The notes below the pieces were generated by a model, which did no database searches, had not been told where the DNA came from, and saw only the letters and a program-made list of their open reading frames with translations. DNA of 64,000 nucleotides from Isoetes taiwanensis (Eukaryota > Streptophyta > Lycopodiopsida > Isoetales > Isoetaceae): positions 11,405,045 to 11,469,044 of the forward strand of contig JAJEKV010000011.1 in NCBI GenBank assembly GCA_021234155.1. Reading direction: 5' to 3'. Position 1 is the first letter of the stretch. Each line of letters begins with the position of its first letter. This document shows positions 33,355 through 44,376 of this stretch, piece after piece. Position numbers and translations under genes: made by a program.

Positions 33355-34845
33355 CTAATGGTCTGCCCAATTTTTCACTTTTTCTGCCTTTGTCAAGTCT
33401 GTTAGTGGGGCTGCTATCTTTGCGAAGTTCTTCACGAACTTTCTGTAATACCCTGCTAGGCCAAGGAAACTTCTGACTTCGTGGACGTTCTTTGGTGCCG
33501 GCCATTGGATTACTGCTTCGATCTTGGTGGGATCCGTCGAGATTCCTTCTGCTGAAATCACATGACCGAGATATTCCACCTTCTCCGTTGCGAAGTGGCA
33601 CTTCGACAACTTGGCATACAACTGATGCCTTTTCAACTTCTCGAGCACCTTTCTTACGTGTTGTGCATGTTTCTCAATGGATCTGCTATACACTAGAATA
33701 TCGTCGAAGAACACTATCACAAAGGTGTCCAAGAATTCTCTGAAGATGTCGTTCATGAGTCTCATGAACGTTGTTGGGGCATTTGAGAGCCCAAATGGCA
33801 TTATTGTGAACTCGTAATGCCCATACCTCGTCCTGAAAGCCATTTTGTGGATGTCTTCTTCCTTTATCCTGATCTGGTGATAGCTTGACCTTAGGTCGAT
33901 CTTGGAGAAGACCTTTGCTCCTTGGAGTTGATCCATCAAGTCGTCCGATCTGGGGAGTGCGTACTTGTTCTTGATGGTGTGCTTGTTTAATTGTCTGTAG
34001 TCTATGCACATCCTCAAGCTGCCATCCTTCTTCTTGACAAAGAGGATGGGTGCCCCAAACGGTGAGACGCTAGGTCTGATGAAGCCTAGGTCGAGCAATT
34101 CTTGCAACTGCTTCTTTAGCTCCGTCAGTTCCTGTGTCGTCATTCTATACGGAGCCTTGCTCGTCGGCTTGGTCCCTGGTTCGAGTGCTATCTCACACTC
34201 GACTCCCCTGTAAGGAGGAAGCTGCTCGATCTCATCTGGGAAGAGATCGTGGAATTCCGTGATCAAGTTGGCTATTTGCTTGGGCAACTTGCTGAGCACT
34301 TTGTCTTCCTTGCTTTCCTCCGACTCGGGTTCTTCAATCTCAAGTTTGAAGATGTATGCTACCTGCTTGCTCTTGATAGACTTGAGCAGCTTCTTAACAG
34401 ACATACAATGCATGCTGGGGATAACTTCTTTACCTGTGATCTCAATAACTTTGCCGTCGGGCGTTGTGAGGGTCACCTTCCGCTTTCCACAGTCAATGAT
34501 GGCCCCTGCTGGTCCAAGGTACTCCATGCCTATTATCAGGTCATACTTGCCGATGCCCATTACTTCTGCTCCCATCGGGATGTTAATTCCCGGCAAGTCA
34601 ATGTCGAAGTTGATTCTCTTTCCCGCCGTTTGTCTTATTGCTCCACTTGCCAAGATTACTGGCCTTGGCTTGGACTTTAAGGGTTTCAGCTTCAACATGT
34701 CAACCATCCTTGGGGAAGCAAAGTTGTGGCTACTTCCCGAGTCTATTAGGACTATGAAGGACTTGGTTTTGGCCTTTCCTATTGTGGAAATTACTCTATC
34801 TGATTCTCTGCCTGTTCTGTTTCTATAGCAGCAAGGATGTGGCAC
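33355..34845 (-). CDS. Gypsy pol: aspartic protease and reverse transcriptase
   Basis: A 496-codon minus-strand frame. The protease active site LIDSGSS is at residues 33-39, in a region that matures the polyprotein. The reverse transcriptase follows, with [19 protein letters not shown] at 269-287, [14 protein letters not shown] at 312-325, [13 protein letters not shown] at 349-361 and the polymerase motif FFDDILVYS at 379-387. After that come [16 protein letters not shown] and the connection region [12 protein letters not shown]. The usual (Y/F)-(V/I)-D-D box is FFDD here, with both metal-binding Asp kept. The frame ends at a stop before RNase H, which indicates decay because pol is normally continuous. 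It is the best-preserved part of the element. Confidence 0.93.
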   Translation of the reverse strand: MPHPCCYRNRTGRESDRVISTIGKAKTKSFIVLIDSGSSHNFASPRMVDMLKLKPLKSKPRPVILASGAIRQTAGKRINFDIDLPGINIPMGAEVMGIGKYDLIIGMEYLGPAGAIIDCGKRKVTLTTPDGKVIEITGKEVIPSMHCMSVKKLLKSIKSKQVAYIFKLEIEEPESEESKEDKVLSKLPKQIANLITEFHDLFPDEIEQLPPYRGVECEIALEPGTKPTSKAPYRMTTQELTELKKQLQELLDLGFIRPSVSPFGAPILFVKKKDGSLRMCIDYRQLNKHTIKNKYALPRSDDLMDQLQGAKVFSKIDLRSSYHQIRIKEEDIHKMAFRTRYGHYEFTIMPFGLSNAPTTFMRLMNDIFREFLDTFVIVFFDDILVYSRSIEKHAQHVRKVLEKLKRHQLYAKLSKCHFATEKVEYLGHVISAEGISTDPTKIEAVIQWPAPKNVHEVRSFLGLAGYYRKFVKNFAKIAAPLTDLTKAEKVKNWADH

Positions 34846-35298
34846 TCACCCTCAATATAGTCGCCACGGTGCCTCGCCTCGCCGTCGTCGTCCGGGACAG
34901 TGTCCCATCCACCCAACTCATGGCCCGAAGCTCATAACAAAGGGGCGGTTCATTTTGTTACGTGGCCCGGCTGGAAACATCACGAAGCAGTTGCTTCTCC
35001 ATGCATTCTGTCTCTTTTCCTTTGGCATTGCCTATAAGAAGGACCTCACTGCTTTCGAATAGTTGGATCCTTCACCTTGTCCTTGAAGGACACACTGCTT
35101 TCTTTCTGCTGTCTCCCCAGTTTGCCATTGTATGGGGACTTTCTTTGGACTTGGGCTGGCTGCCCTAGGATTTGTAGCTCTAATGCTTTGCCTCTATCAC
35201 GGTAGTAAAGGCTGTTTTACGTACCGCGTTCGAGGGCCCGATCCTTGCAAACTAATTGCTTTGGATTGTGCCTCGGATCTTGACAGGATCTATTGCTC
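34846..35298 (-). pseudogene. Gag C-terminal and gag-pol junction region, decayed
   Basis: Between the gag helical domain and the protease the minus strand contains short gag-like pieces, including CFQPGH, which resembles part of a CCHC zinc knuckle. No continuous frame remains. Length and order suit the nucleocapsid-to-protease spacer. Confidence 0.4.
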
Positions 35299-36114
35299 TT
35301 ACGAGTTTCGGATCTCCTCGTTCAGCCCCTCGATGTAGCTTTCCACTACATGTTTTTCACTCAACCGGCACACATCTGACCTTAGTCTCATGAACTCTTG
35401 ATTATTATACGCACCGTCTTGTACCCTTCTTTGCAATCGTAAAAGCTGTTGCATCATGTTTGACTTGTGTTCTCGAGGAACATAGTGGTGCTTGAAGGCT
35501 TTCGAGAACTTCTTAAATCTGCACCCATCTCTGCTCAAGCCATGGGCCTTGGCATAGCCCTTCCACCGGATCCGTCGCGCTCCCTTGAGGGTTGGCTACA
35601 TTTGCCACCACGCCTTTGTCCTTATCCTTCATGCGAAAAGCGTTGTCATACTCGCTCATTTAAATTCGAGCCATGCCTCGCCTCTAAGCCGGATCTGTTT
35701 CGTAGAAGCTGATTGAGTTTCGGGCCTTCCATACATTGCCCGATCGCAGGAGTCTACCTTCTTACGGTAGTCCGGGGCCTTAGCATCCTTCATTAGAATT
35801 TTGTCTGCGGTGTCCGGCACTTGCTCTGCCTCTTTCTCGGACTCCGAGTCCGAGGCCGACCTTGAGTCGGAGGTTTCCGTGCTGGGGGACCTCTTTCTCT
35901 TGCTCCTTTTCTTGTCTTTTCCCGACTTTCGGGGTGTTGTTTGCGGCCCCGATGATGCCTGTTCTGTTCGCATCTGCGACATCTCCTCCTCTGGGGTCAT
36001 GGGACCATATGCTTCGAACAGGTTCCTTGGGATGCGTTGTCTGTCCGGGGTCCCTTCATCTCTGTCGGGCCTCCTGTTTTGCTCGACCGTTCTCTGTTCC
36101 CTATCTGCATACAC
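35299..36114 (-). pseudogene. Gypsy gag (capsid region), frameshifted
   Basis: The upstream frame (36114-35656) is hydrophilic, with a Lys/Arg-rich KSGKDKKRSKRKRSPS and a Ser/Glu-rich SDSRSASDSESEKEAEQ. The downstream frame (35538-35299) has KKFSKAFKHHYVPREHKSNM, MQQLLRLQRRVQDG and VESYIEGLNEEIR. These are hallmarks of the retrotransposon gag domain, which packages the RNA. The two parts are in different frames with 120 bases between them. No LTR, primer-binding site or promoter is found upstream, so the element is cut off near here. Confidence 0.8.
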
Positions 36115-38995
36115 AATTGGTCATGGCATGGTCGATCCTAACCTTCCCAATACAAACGTGAAGCTGTGAAAGTCTGTTGCAGCAGGCCGATCCAAATGCA
36201 CGAAGCCCATCTGTGCACGGAATCAAAAAATTGCAGAAAAGGGAAAGTTCAGATTCTTCAAGCTCCGGATTTTTAATACTCAAGCAACAAATCCACATGA
36301 TTAGAGGATGACCTTCCATGGGCTTTACAACAACGGCGAGGCCTACACTCACGTACCCTAAAAAAAAGAATTCGACCCTTGAATGCAGAGAGCATAAGCA
36401 TCTGCTTATATTAAAAGAAAAAACAAGGGGCTAAACCATTGGAATACGTCATTAATAACTAAAATTGTGTATCCGCGCTCTAGATGTACCGATTAGTAGG
36501 CCTCGTGCAATACGCCCATCAAATCATAGGAAAAATTGTAAAAAAATTCAAAAGAAACCCCCTGTTATTATGCTACATATTATGTATTCAAGGGTTTTTG
36601 ACAAATAATGTAGATATTTACAAGATACATTGTCTAAGGTTACATTCCACACAATTTATTTTTGCTCGTTCTATTTTTCAACTAGCATTGGGATGCTATT
36701 TTGCAATAGTTATTTCTTGGATCACTTCATTCATCACCTTGAGGATTTATAGTTTGGGGATTTTGTGGCATGTCTAAATGGTGAATCCATATGATTTCCA
36801 GCAGGTATTTTTGGCTCATATAATTTTGGGACCTTGCGCGAGGTTGGTTTCTTGTTGCATTTGTTTCATTGGCTTGCATTCCTCTTTCTCGTATTTGCTT
36901 GCGCTTTTAAAACACGTTACTTTGTTGTCCTTTTTGGAGACATTGCTCTGAGATCTGGCCTTATGTTGGTGATTGTCCTTCATCATGTAACATTGAAACT
37001 TATCGAAGTTGTGTTCTATGTTCTTGGAGTGGATGACATGTTATGTTGTTAGGTGGGTTTTTTCATTTTTCAGACTCAGCACATCTTTTCTTGCGTATAT
37101 AACACCAATTTTACGTATTTGGGTGATTCTTTACTTACGTTCCACTTTGTTCTATTCGCTACTCTTTCCATGCATAGCTTTACTTATACTATGTCACTTT
37201 ACATAGTCATGTTGTTGTCATTTAATTTCACATGTCCATTATCTCTTTGGATTTATTATTGCAGGCCATCTGTACGGCACTAGCTTTACTACCGATACAT
37301 CATTTTACGTAGTCATTATGTTTCACTTGTCCTTTTCTTTTCTCATTCTACCATGTGGTTCACCTTCTGGCACTCAACCAGGACCTCAAGCATTGTTGAC
37401 ATTCGCTTTCTCCTTTCCCTTGGCTATAATCTTACCTTGACTTCGGCCTCACATTTGACCTAAACTGCATCACCCTGTTACTTTTCTTCAGACTTAAGCC
37501 TCCTTTTTGTTTGATCCACGATGTGATCTAAATTTAACCTCCCGTCTTGACCTTCCTCTTCATTTGTGCTGACATGTCTGCCACTTCTGCCTCAACCTCT
37601 TCCCTTATTTTTTAACTGTACTATTCATATTGCGGCATCTACTCATGGCTCTAAGCCCCTGGACTTATTTTCCTTATGACATCTCATTTAACACTGTCGT
37701 TTCTCTTTTATTCCTCATTTCCATATTGTTTTCAAAATGCATTGCATTGCATTATTTGTCGCAAACACGTCCTATTTGGCCACTTGTAGTTTGGCGTCGC
37801 GTTCTTGAAATTGTTCTTTACATTTTTAGGTTTTTTGGCACTATCATTATATTTCATTTGCATATTTGCTATTTAGCTTTATCTGGATATGCCAAATATT
37901 GCGTTTGGCACTCCATTGCAATTTTCGACATGGGTTTCTATTGGATTATTTTTTATTTTTGATGCTTATCTTTATCTAGATGTGGAGTATACTGAGTTGT
38001 GGCGCATGAGGTATTGTATTGAGTGCATTCCTATTTTGTGCATTGTGCTAGCCTTGCCTGATTCTAATTGTCTCGGAGAGTCCATTTCTAGCTGGATATT
38101 GGGACTTTTTGCACATATATCATGCTTTTCGAGAGTTAGTCTTGCCGCATTCATCTAGCTATTTTTGTGATTTCTTATTCGAAGTATTTAGAATATACGT
38201 TTTTTTTGTGTTGATTTTGGTCATGGAAATTTTTATCCACTATTTTCTGTTTATTGCCTCCGCGGACGATAAAATGACATTCCTTCCTTCCTTCCTTCTA
38301 TATTTCCACGTATTTTACCTATCCTGAATTCCATTTTCTGCATCTGTACTTCCACTTGTATTTGAATTTTGTCATTACATATCAGATGATCTAGGTTCGT
38401 TTTTGGATTGCATGCTTCTTTTACATATTTTCTCGAGGTTGGCAGTCGTGGCTTTATGTTTTGTATTTGGGCCAAATCTCCAGGGATACATGTCTCAAGT
38501 TGTCCATTGTTGCACCTCAGTTTGTTTTTGAATTTATCTTTTATGCGTTTACATCTTGGTGTGCATACTCATCATACATCATTTGAGTTTAAACGCATCA
38601 TTTGAGCTTAAATGCATCATTTGAGCTTTAGGTACTTGCTTTAACTTTATATTGTACATATTTTTCGTATGAAAGTGAGCTTGATATTTGACAGTTGTTT
38701 ACTCTACCCTCTTATGAAATTCTCAATATAAGTGATACTGCTCCACACCATGTGTTCAAGCCAAACGACATAATTCCAGCTCATTTATAAGAAAATAAAA
38801 CAGAGAGTAGAGGACCTTGTTACCTGCAGCAGAACCAAAGGACAATTAGCCAAGTTCATGGGTAAGAGCCTAAGCTAATAGAAGATGTCATGGGGTATCT
38901 TTAATGTTATCCCTTTTCACAGTGCTTGCATTCAGTAAATACTTAAATATATTCATGGAAAATTGCTCCCCAATTTTATCAAGTGATATAATGAT
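36115..38995. other. Unassigned T-rich DNA
   Basis: The plus strand is pyrimidine-rich, so it gives many short hydrophobic open frames (for example 36484-36777 and 37630-37962) rich in Phe, Leu, Ile and Tyr. None shows a family motif and they are probably a composition effect. Near 38590-38630 three tandem copies of CATCATTTGAG(C/T)TTAA occur. A phrase AACCCCCTGTTATTATGCTACATATT at 36558 recurs near 59968, suggesting a dispersed repeat. Confidence 0.4.
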
Positions 38996-38998
38996 TTA

Positions 38999-39508
38999 GG
39001 GTACATTCGCACCAGCGGTTAAGTTAAGTTAAGTTAAAATATGGTTTTTAACTAAATTTACATTCGCACCACTAGTTAAGTTAGCATATAGTTAAGAAAT
39101 ATAGTTAAGAATTTAGTTAACTTTTTTAACCAAAAACACTAACTAAACTTGACTTCGCACCTTGTTCAGTTAAGTTAGCAAAATTAACTAAAAGTTAACT
39201 AAATTAAAAATTAGCACTAAAAGTTAGATGACCTCATAGAGGTCACTTTAAGTTTAGTTAAATGTGCTTATTATTTTTTATGCCTTTGGCTAACTTAACT
39301 AGACATGTTTGAAAGCATTTTGTTAGCTAGTTACATTATTTTTTAACCAAATTTTTTAACTAAACGAGTGCGAAATGGTTTTCTGTTAAGTTAGCCTAAC
39401 TAAATTTTTTAACTAGCCTTGGTGTGAAGGCAATTACCTCGTTAGTGTTAACTTAACTTAATGGTAAATGTTAACTTAACAAACTTAACCATGGGTGCGA
39501 ATAGACCC
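38999..39508. mobile_element. Tourist-like MITE (PIF/Harbinger type), 510 bp
   Basis: The ends are inverted: GGGTACATTCGCACC then GGTTAAGTTAAGTTAA on the left. On the right, in reverse complement, GGGTCTATTCGCACC is followed by GGTTAAGTTTGTTAA. The element is flanked by TTA on both sides (38996-38998 and 39509-39511), the usual PIF/Harbinger target duplication. Partial internal copies of the end (TTCGCACCACTAGTTAAG, TTCGCACCTTGTTCAG) show built-up inverted repeats. No coding region. Confidence 0.88.
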
Positions 39509-39511
39509 TTA

Positions 39512-39968
39512 GTCTATCAACAAAAGTCAGCTTAGAATCCTATGTAACAGCATAAGACATGGGCCACTTTAGAGGATAGCATGTCTCTCTACTTTATTAA
39601 TAGAGTATCATAATGTCTTATCATAAAAGAATTTATCTCTGCCCATGCAGTCTAGCGTAAATCCCTGTTTACAACCAAATATTACTATTAATACAAGAAA
39701 TACTCTCCATTCAACTCATAAACCCAAACCTGATTAGCTTGAATGGGATTTACACCTCTGCCAATGCCATCAGATTCTTTGGCTTCACCAGTTTGCAGCA
39801 CAAAAGCAATTTCTTGCATCCCTCCCCTCCCCTGCATCTTCACATTGGACATTGATAGTGCAAGAGGAGCATCTCCATCACATATGGAACTGCATCTAGG
39901 ATAAAAGTATCACTCCCAAGCACTTGATGCTTCTCTAGCAAATTGTTCATCGCTCAGTCAGAATAAAT
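39512..39968. other. No gene seen
   Basis: Spacer between the MITE and a LINE fragment. No coding potential or repeat recognised. Confidence 0.4.
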
Positions 39969-40199
39969 GTGAAGGTCCACTCATTTAAGCCACAAGTAAG
40001 CCTTACCTGCCCTGTATGCAAGCTGTTGCCCAAAACTATTGAACATTGCTTTGTCTTGTGTGACAATCTTCGTATCACATGGGCATGGATACAGGCTCGT
40101 TTTCAGTCGCATCTTAACAATCAGCATATTCTCTTTGGTTTACTCCCTCCATGTTGCCCAACAATCCCTCAAATCAGAAGAAAAAAATCAAGAAAATAA
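39969..40199 (+). pseudogene. LINE ORF2 C-terminal zinc-binding fragment
   Basis: The plus-strand frame contains SLTCPVCKLLPKTIEHCFVL, then CDNLRITWAWIQ. CPxC...EHxxxxC...xxxWxW is the pattern of the zinc-binding domain at the C terminus of plant LINE reverse transcriptases (zf-RVT). It is on the opposite strand from the LINE pieces at 40978-47600, so it is an independent fragment or an inverted piece. Confidence 0.65.
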
Positions 40200-40977
40200 T
40201 GCGAAGCCCTCATTTGAAAGTATCAACAGTAACATGGCATCCAGAAACCCTAGGGACATATAACATATGACTCGGGCAAAAAGGAAATTTTTTTAAAATA
40301 AGCAACCCTAAAAAAATTTACGTTCTAAACCATTGCAAAAATGGGCTTTCATTAAAGCTGAGATATATAATTGTCATTGAAGATTTCAATGAATAACATT
40401 ATTTACTTTTGAATGATGAAGTCGTTGTGATCAAGTGGAAGACCTTATCACTCCCCATCAACGTAGCATGAAGCCAAAACAGTTCTTTCCACATGATCTT
40501 ATATGAGTGCATCACTATCACAATGCATTAGCAAAGAGGCAACACCTAGCATGGAGGGGAAGGGGTGGGGTGGGTGGGGCGCCCGGGGAAGGGAGGGGGG
40601 TTTGAGTATACACTGATACATCCACCGGATTGTGCATAGGAGTCCACCTGATTGTGGGCAACAGGGTCGACGGGGATGTGCAAGTTGGGGACTTGTTTGG
40701 TGGCTGTCCTTATAAGCAATCATTGTAGTGTCTTTAAAATGAGCATATAGCTATATGGTCTTAATAATTTTTACTCCCGGCCATTGAATAGGGCTACTCA
40801 AATGGCCTAATATTTTTGCTCCTAGTTATCAGATGAAGGTCGCAAATCCATAGACATGTCAATCATTTATGGATATTAAAGACATGCGGGAAGAAGAACA
40901 ATCTATGACATGTGGTTGAGACTTCCAATGGAAGAATGATTATCTAGTAGTTACAAAAAATACAAAAATGGACTACG
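40200..40977. other. No gene seen; one G-rich patch
   Basis: Mostly AT-rich non-coding DNA. At 40553-40600 there is a G-rich tract (GGGGAAGGGGTGGGGTGGG, then GGGAAGGGAGGGGGG), capable in principle of forming a quadruplex. Otherwise nothing recognised. Confidence 0.4.
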
Positions 40978-41225
40978 TTAAATGGCCACAAAGGGCAACT
41001 TCATACCTGGTGATGCACAATCATCTTTCAACAAACTGAACAATAGCTTAGAAGCTAAGACCTTACCCTGTAAAGAAAGATCCAACATACCAAGTCCTCC
41101 TTGTTGTTTAAACAACATACATTTCTTCCACGCCACCTTCACAGTGCCTCCTTGATCGGTACACCAGACAAAATCTCTTACAATCTTTTTTATCGCTGCA
41201 AACTTAGAAGCTGCAATATGCATCT
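40978..41225 (-). pseudogene. LINE ORF2 fragment downstream of the reverse transcriptase
   Basis: The minus-strand frame contains AAIKKIVRDFVWCTDQGG, VKVAWKKCMLFKQQGGLGML and LSLQGKVLASKLL. This matches the stretch after the reverse transcriptase in plant L1 elements, where an IRDFVW motif is followed by a VAW...C.P...GGLG..DL pattern. It is probably the continuation of the LINE whose endonuclease and reverse transcriptase lie at 44377-46291, separated by inserted or rearranged DNA. Confidence 0.7.
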
Positions 41226-44084
41226 CGAGCTTGAGCATAAGTGTGAAAATATTGGAAAGTTCCCTTTTACATTTTTCCTTAATGTTCTTCTTCATGGGTT
41301 TGAACATGTTATAAACTATTTTGGCAAAGATATGTTCTAAGGTAATGATCTTTTTATGACCATATTGCCTTGGAATATGTTGGTCTACATAAGGCCTTTG
41401 AAAATGGCACAAAAATTGATTATAAGAACTTAGACTTTGAAAGTTTTCACACACTAGTGTATAATTTATCTGGAATATGCTCGACGGAAAAATTGTCTTA
41501 CTAAGGCTTTGTGCATTAAAATTGAGAATGGTGAGAGGGCGACCATTGCCTTTGAATATGTTGAAAATAAAATTATGGAAAATCAAATTAGTTTGCAAAT
41601 TATGTAAAATTATGGAAAATTATGGAATTACCTGAAAATTTTTCATATTAATATGCCCAAGGTGCAATTTGGATGCACAATATGCGTAATGTGGGCAAAT
41701 TGGAAAATATTAAAAGTTAAGGTTAAGGTTCTGATTCTGCCTGTTACAGCCGGAAACCTACTCAGGTTCTCTAGCATGGCGATAGAAACCCTTTATGGCT
41801 ATGCTGTTATGGATAATATTTCTCCATTCAGCTCTTTATGTAAGATCCGAAACTAGGTTTCAAGGCAATGGCGGAAGCTTTGATGAAGAAAAAACATTTC
41901 AGATAAGCTAGAAGCAATCGAAAATATGCTGATGGTAGAAGCAGTCGAAATATATGCTGATGATATGTGAATTAACTGATTAGAGTGATATTAGAGCAGA
42001 TCAATCTCTCTTATTTAAAAACAATTCAATTCTAGTGCCATTATATTTGAGACTATTTGTGGCCCAAAATTAGATTATGGTAAAACATTGGAATAGGCTT
42101 TCTCTGGAAATCGATTTAGGGCTTCTTTAAAATCGATTTAGGGTCAGAGCCAAGTCGCGTACAAAATGCTTCGATCTACCTGATGCTTCGATCTATCAGA
42201 GGGTTCGCTCCAAGCATGTTAGACTTCCACCGATCAGCTTGAGACCGATTCAATGGCAAATACACGTAGATTACTCAAAATCATTTTAGGGCTATCTAAT
42301 GGAAGTCTTGGGCGTTGCTCGTGGCATGGGCGGCAAAAGCCATGTGGCAACTGGAATGATTTATGCTATGATATTAATAGCCGTCTTTGCCTCTCGAGCA
42401 TCTCTATGAAACTCCCAAGGCTGCAGATGCGGTAGAGAATGGCCCGATTCATGTTTTTCGGATCTGCTATAACCTATTGCTTGGGTTGGAGACATCGATA
42501 CAAATGCGGTGATCTCACCGAAATATTGTGGAAGATATGATTCAAACTTCCCGGCAAAGCACAAATCCAGCTCATTGAATATAAACAAAGGTTTTCTTTG
42601 TCGATAATTTCATTTTTGCATGCTTGGATGTACTTGAACGATGCATCTATTCATGTCACAATGTTTTTATTTGTTATTCGGATTTTCAAGAGCCAAGATA
42701 TCGATGGCAAATGACTTTGATTTGAAAAGATCTGATAAAACATATGCAAAGGTTACCTTTTTGTTTGCATGGAAATTTTTCTAGAAAAATATACAAGAGG
42801 CTACGGATTTCTAATGGCCCCTCGGCCCTTTTACATGACCTGGCATAAGCTGAAGCGAGTTTTGCCTTAAATGGCATTTGCAAATGCACGGTGGCGATTG
42901 CCATGAAACATGGAGCTTGAGTTGCCTTGAAGCATGGAGCTTGAGTAGGTTAAAAGACCAGGTTAGCAAGATAAGCTTTGAGCAGGTTAGCAAAGTCCAT
43001 TTGGTAATAAATATGTTCTAAGATACATGTAAATAAATGATTATACAAGTTCTATAATTTATGTGTTGCATAAATTTTTCAAATAGGCAGAAATATGTAT
43101 TCGCTTTTGCCATTTAAACGTGTTCAATTTTGGAAGTTCAAGCATAAGAAATTATGGCTGTAATTTTTGCTATGGCACCTATTTAAATTCATTCTACCTA
43201 ATTCATTGTGCCCTTGGTGCCATAACTGATATATGCTGAAGTTAACTTGGCTTGTAGGTCTATATCCCATTGTTTTGCTATAGACCGTGATCTCAAACTG
43301 CCAATGGCAATGGCGAATGTTGGGAATTATCTACGAATCTTGAAATCTTCGATCGCAACTAGAGCACATGACGGCCAAGTTTTCTAAGGTTTGATTCACT
43401 CGTTTGCATATTTTACATTGATTGGTGCTTACTACAAATAAGTGATGCACAAACATAACTTGTGTCTATTGTTTTTGAGATATATGCCTATGCTTCCATA
43501 GCAAAAGTGCATCTAGAAACTTTACTTTCATGCATTTGATGCTTGTTTCACCATGGAAAAGAATGCATTTTCTTCTTTTCAAAACATTGTCTAAGGTAAT
43601 TAAACTGAGTTACTTCTAAGGAGCTGCATATAATATACTCAAAATGAAAAGGTAACTCACCATTTTCTATGTCCAAGTTTTTATTCTTGTCTAGTTATTA
43701 TTCTAATGGTGAGATGATTGCTTGGCTGTTTAGGACACCAAAGGAGGGATTTAAAAAAGCTGTTATTTGAAGACTGCAGTTGACACGTTCTTTATAGCCT
43801 TCGGATTTCTTCTTTTTGATGCTGATATAGTTTGCTGGAGCTCATGACCTTTATTGGCATTGTAAAGATTGTCAATTCTTGACATGTAAACTATGGTTAG
43901 ATTTAAATACAAAACTTTTTCTTCTATATACACTCTTATCTCTTTATAAATCTGTATCTTGTTAAATTCAAGCATCATTATAGTCCAAACAAAATCCAAA
44001 TAGCTTTTTATAATGAGAAATGATGACAACGACGAGAATGTTGATGAAAATGTGTTAAAACACCAATGAAGCATATGACGGATG
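41226..44084. other. Non-coding DNA between LINE pieces
   Basis: No gene supported. Short frames at 42253-42990 and 43763-44074 lack motifs. The region lies between two parts of one LINE, so most of it should be inserted DNA. Only the right end (44085-44376) has recognisable CACTA-type features. No CACTA left end was found. Confidence 0.4.
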
Positions 44085-44376
44085 TGCTAAACAAACCTGA
44101 CGAAAAAATTGACATAAACTTTGACGAAAAACCTGACGTAATTTTGACGCATACTATGACGAATATTTCTGACGAAAAATGTGACGAAAATATGACGAAA
44201 ATTCTGACGATTTTGCGTCAGACAATCTGATGAAAATTCTGACGCAAAATCTGACGATTTTTCGTCAGAGAATATACGTCAGAATATGCGTCAGTCATAT
44301 GAGTCTGGGCAATTGCCTATTCTGTGAAGGGTTTCTGACGATTTTTCTGACGCAAAACAGGCTTTCTCTTGTATTG
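44085..44376. mobile_element. CACTA-like right terminus with TGACG subterminal repeats
   Basis: More than a dozen TGACG/CGTCA words (TGACGAAAA, TCTGACGAAAA, TGACGCAAAA, CGTCAGA) fill 300 bases. The stretch ends at 44376 with a sequence whose reverse complement is CAATACAAGAGAAAGCC, a mutated CACTACAAGAAA terminus. The adjoining DNA is LINE coding sequence (minus-strand LNNTHIYLVSVLLG), so the element inserted there. Confidence 0.6.

Larger units (their letters stand above)
13648..36114 (-). mobile_element. Ty3/gypsy retrotransposon (chromodomain clade), interrupted, 5' LTR missing
   Basis: Read on the minus strand, the order is gag, aspartic protease, reverse transcriptase, RNase H, integrase, chromodomain, polypurine tract, 3' LTR. 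That is the order of plant chromoviruses, a Ty3/gypsy lineage. A 15.4-kb DNA transposon (16658-32081) splits the integrase gene. Without it the remaining element is about 7 kb, plausible for an element lacking one 1.5-kb LTR. Stops and frameshifts in gag, RNase H and integrase make it inactive. No LTR or primer-binding site is found in the DNA to the right, so its 5' end is truncated. Confidence 0.9.

Noticed and set aside
36484-38327. Series of hydrophobic plus-strand ORFs resembling membrane proteins
   Set aside because: The strand is pyrimidine-rich, which by itself yields Phe/Leu/Ile-rich frames. No conserved motif, splice logic or neighbour supports a gene.
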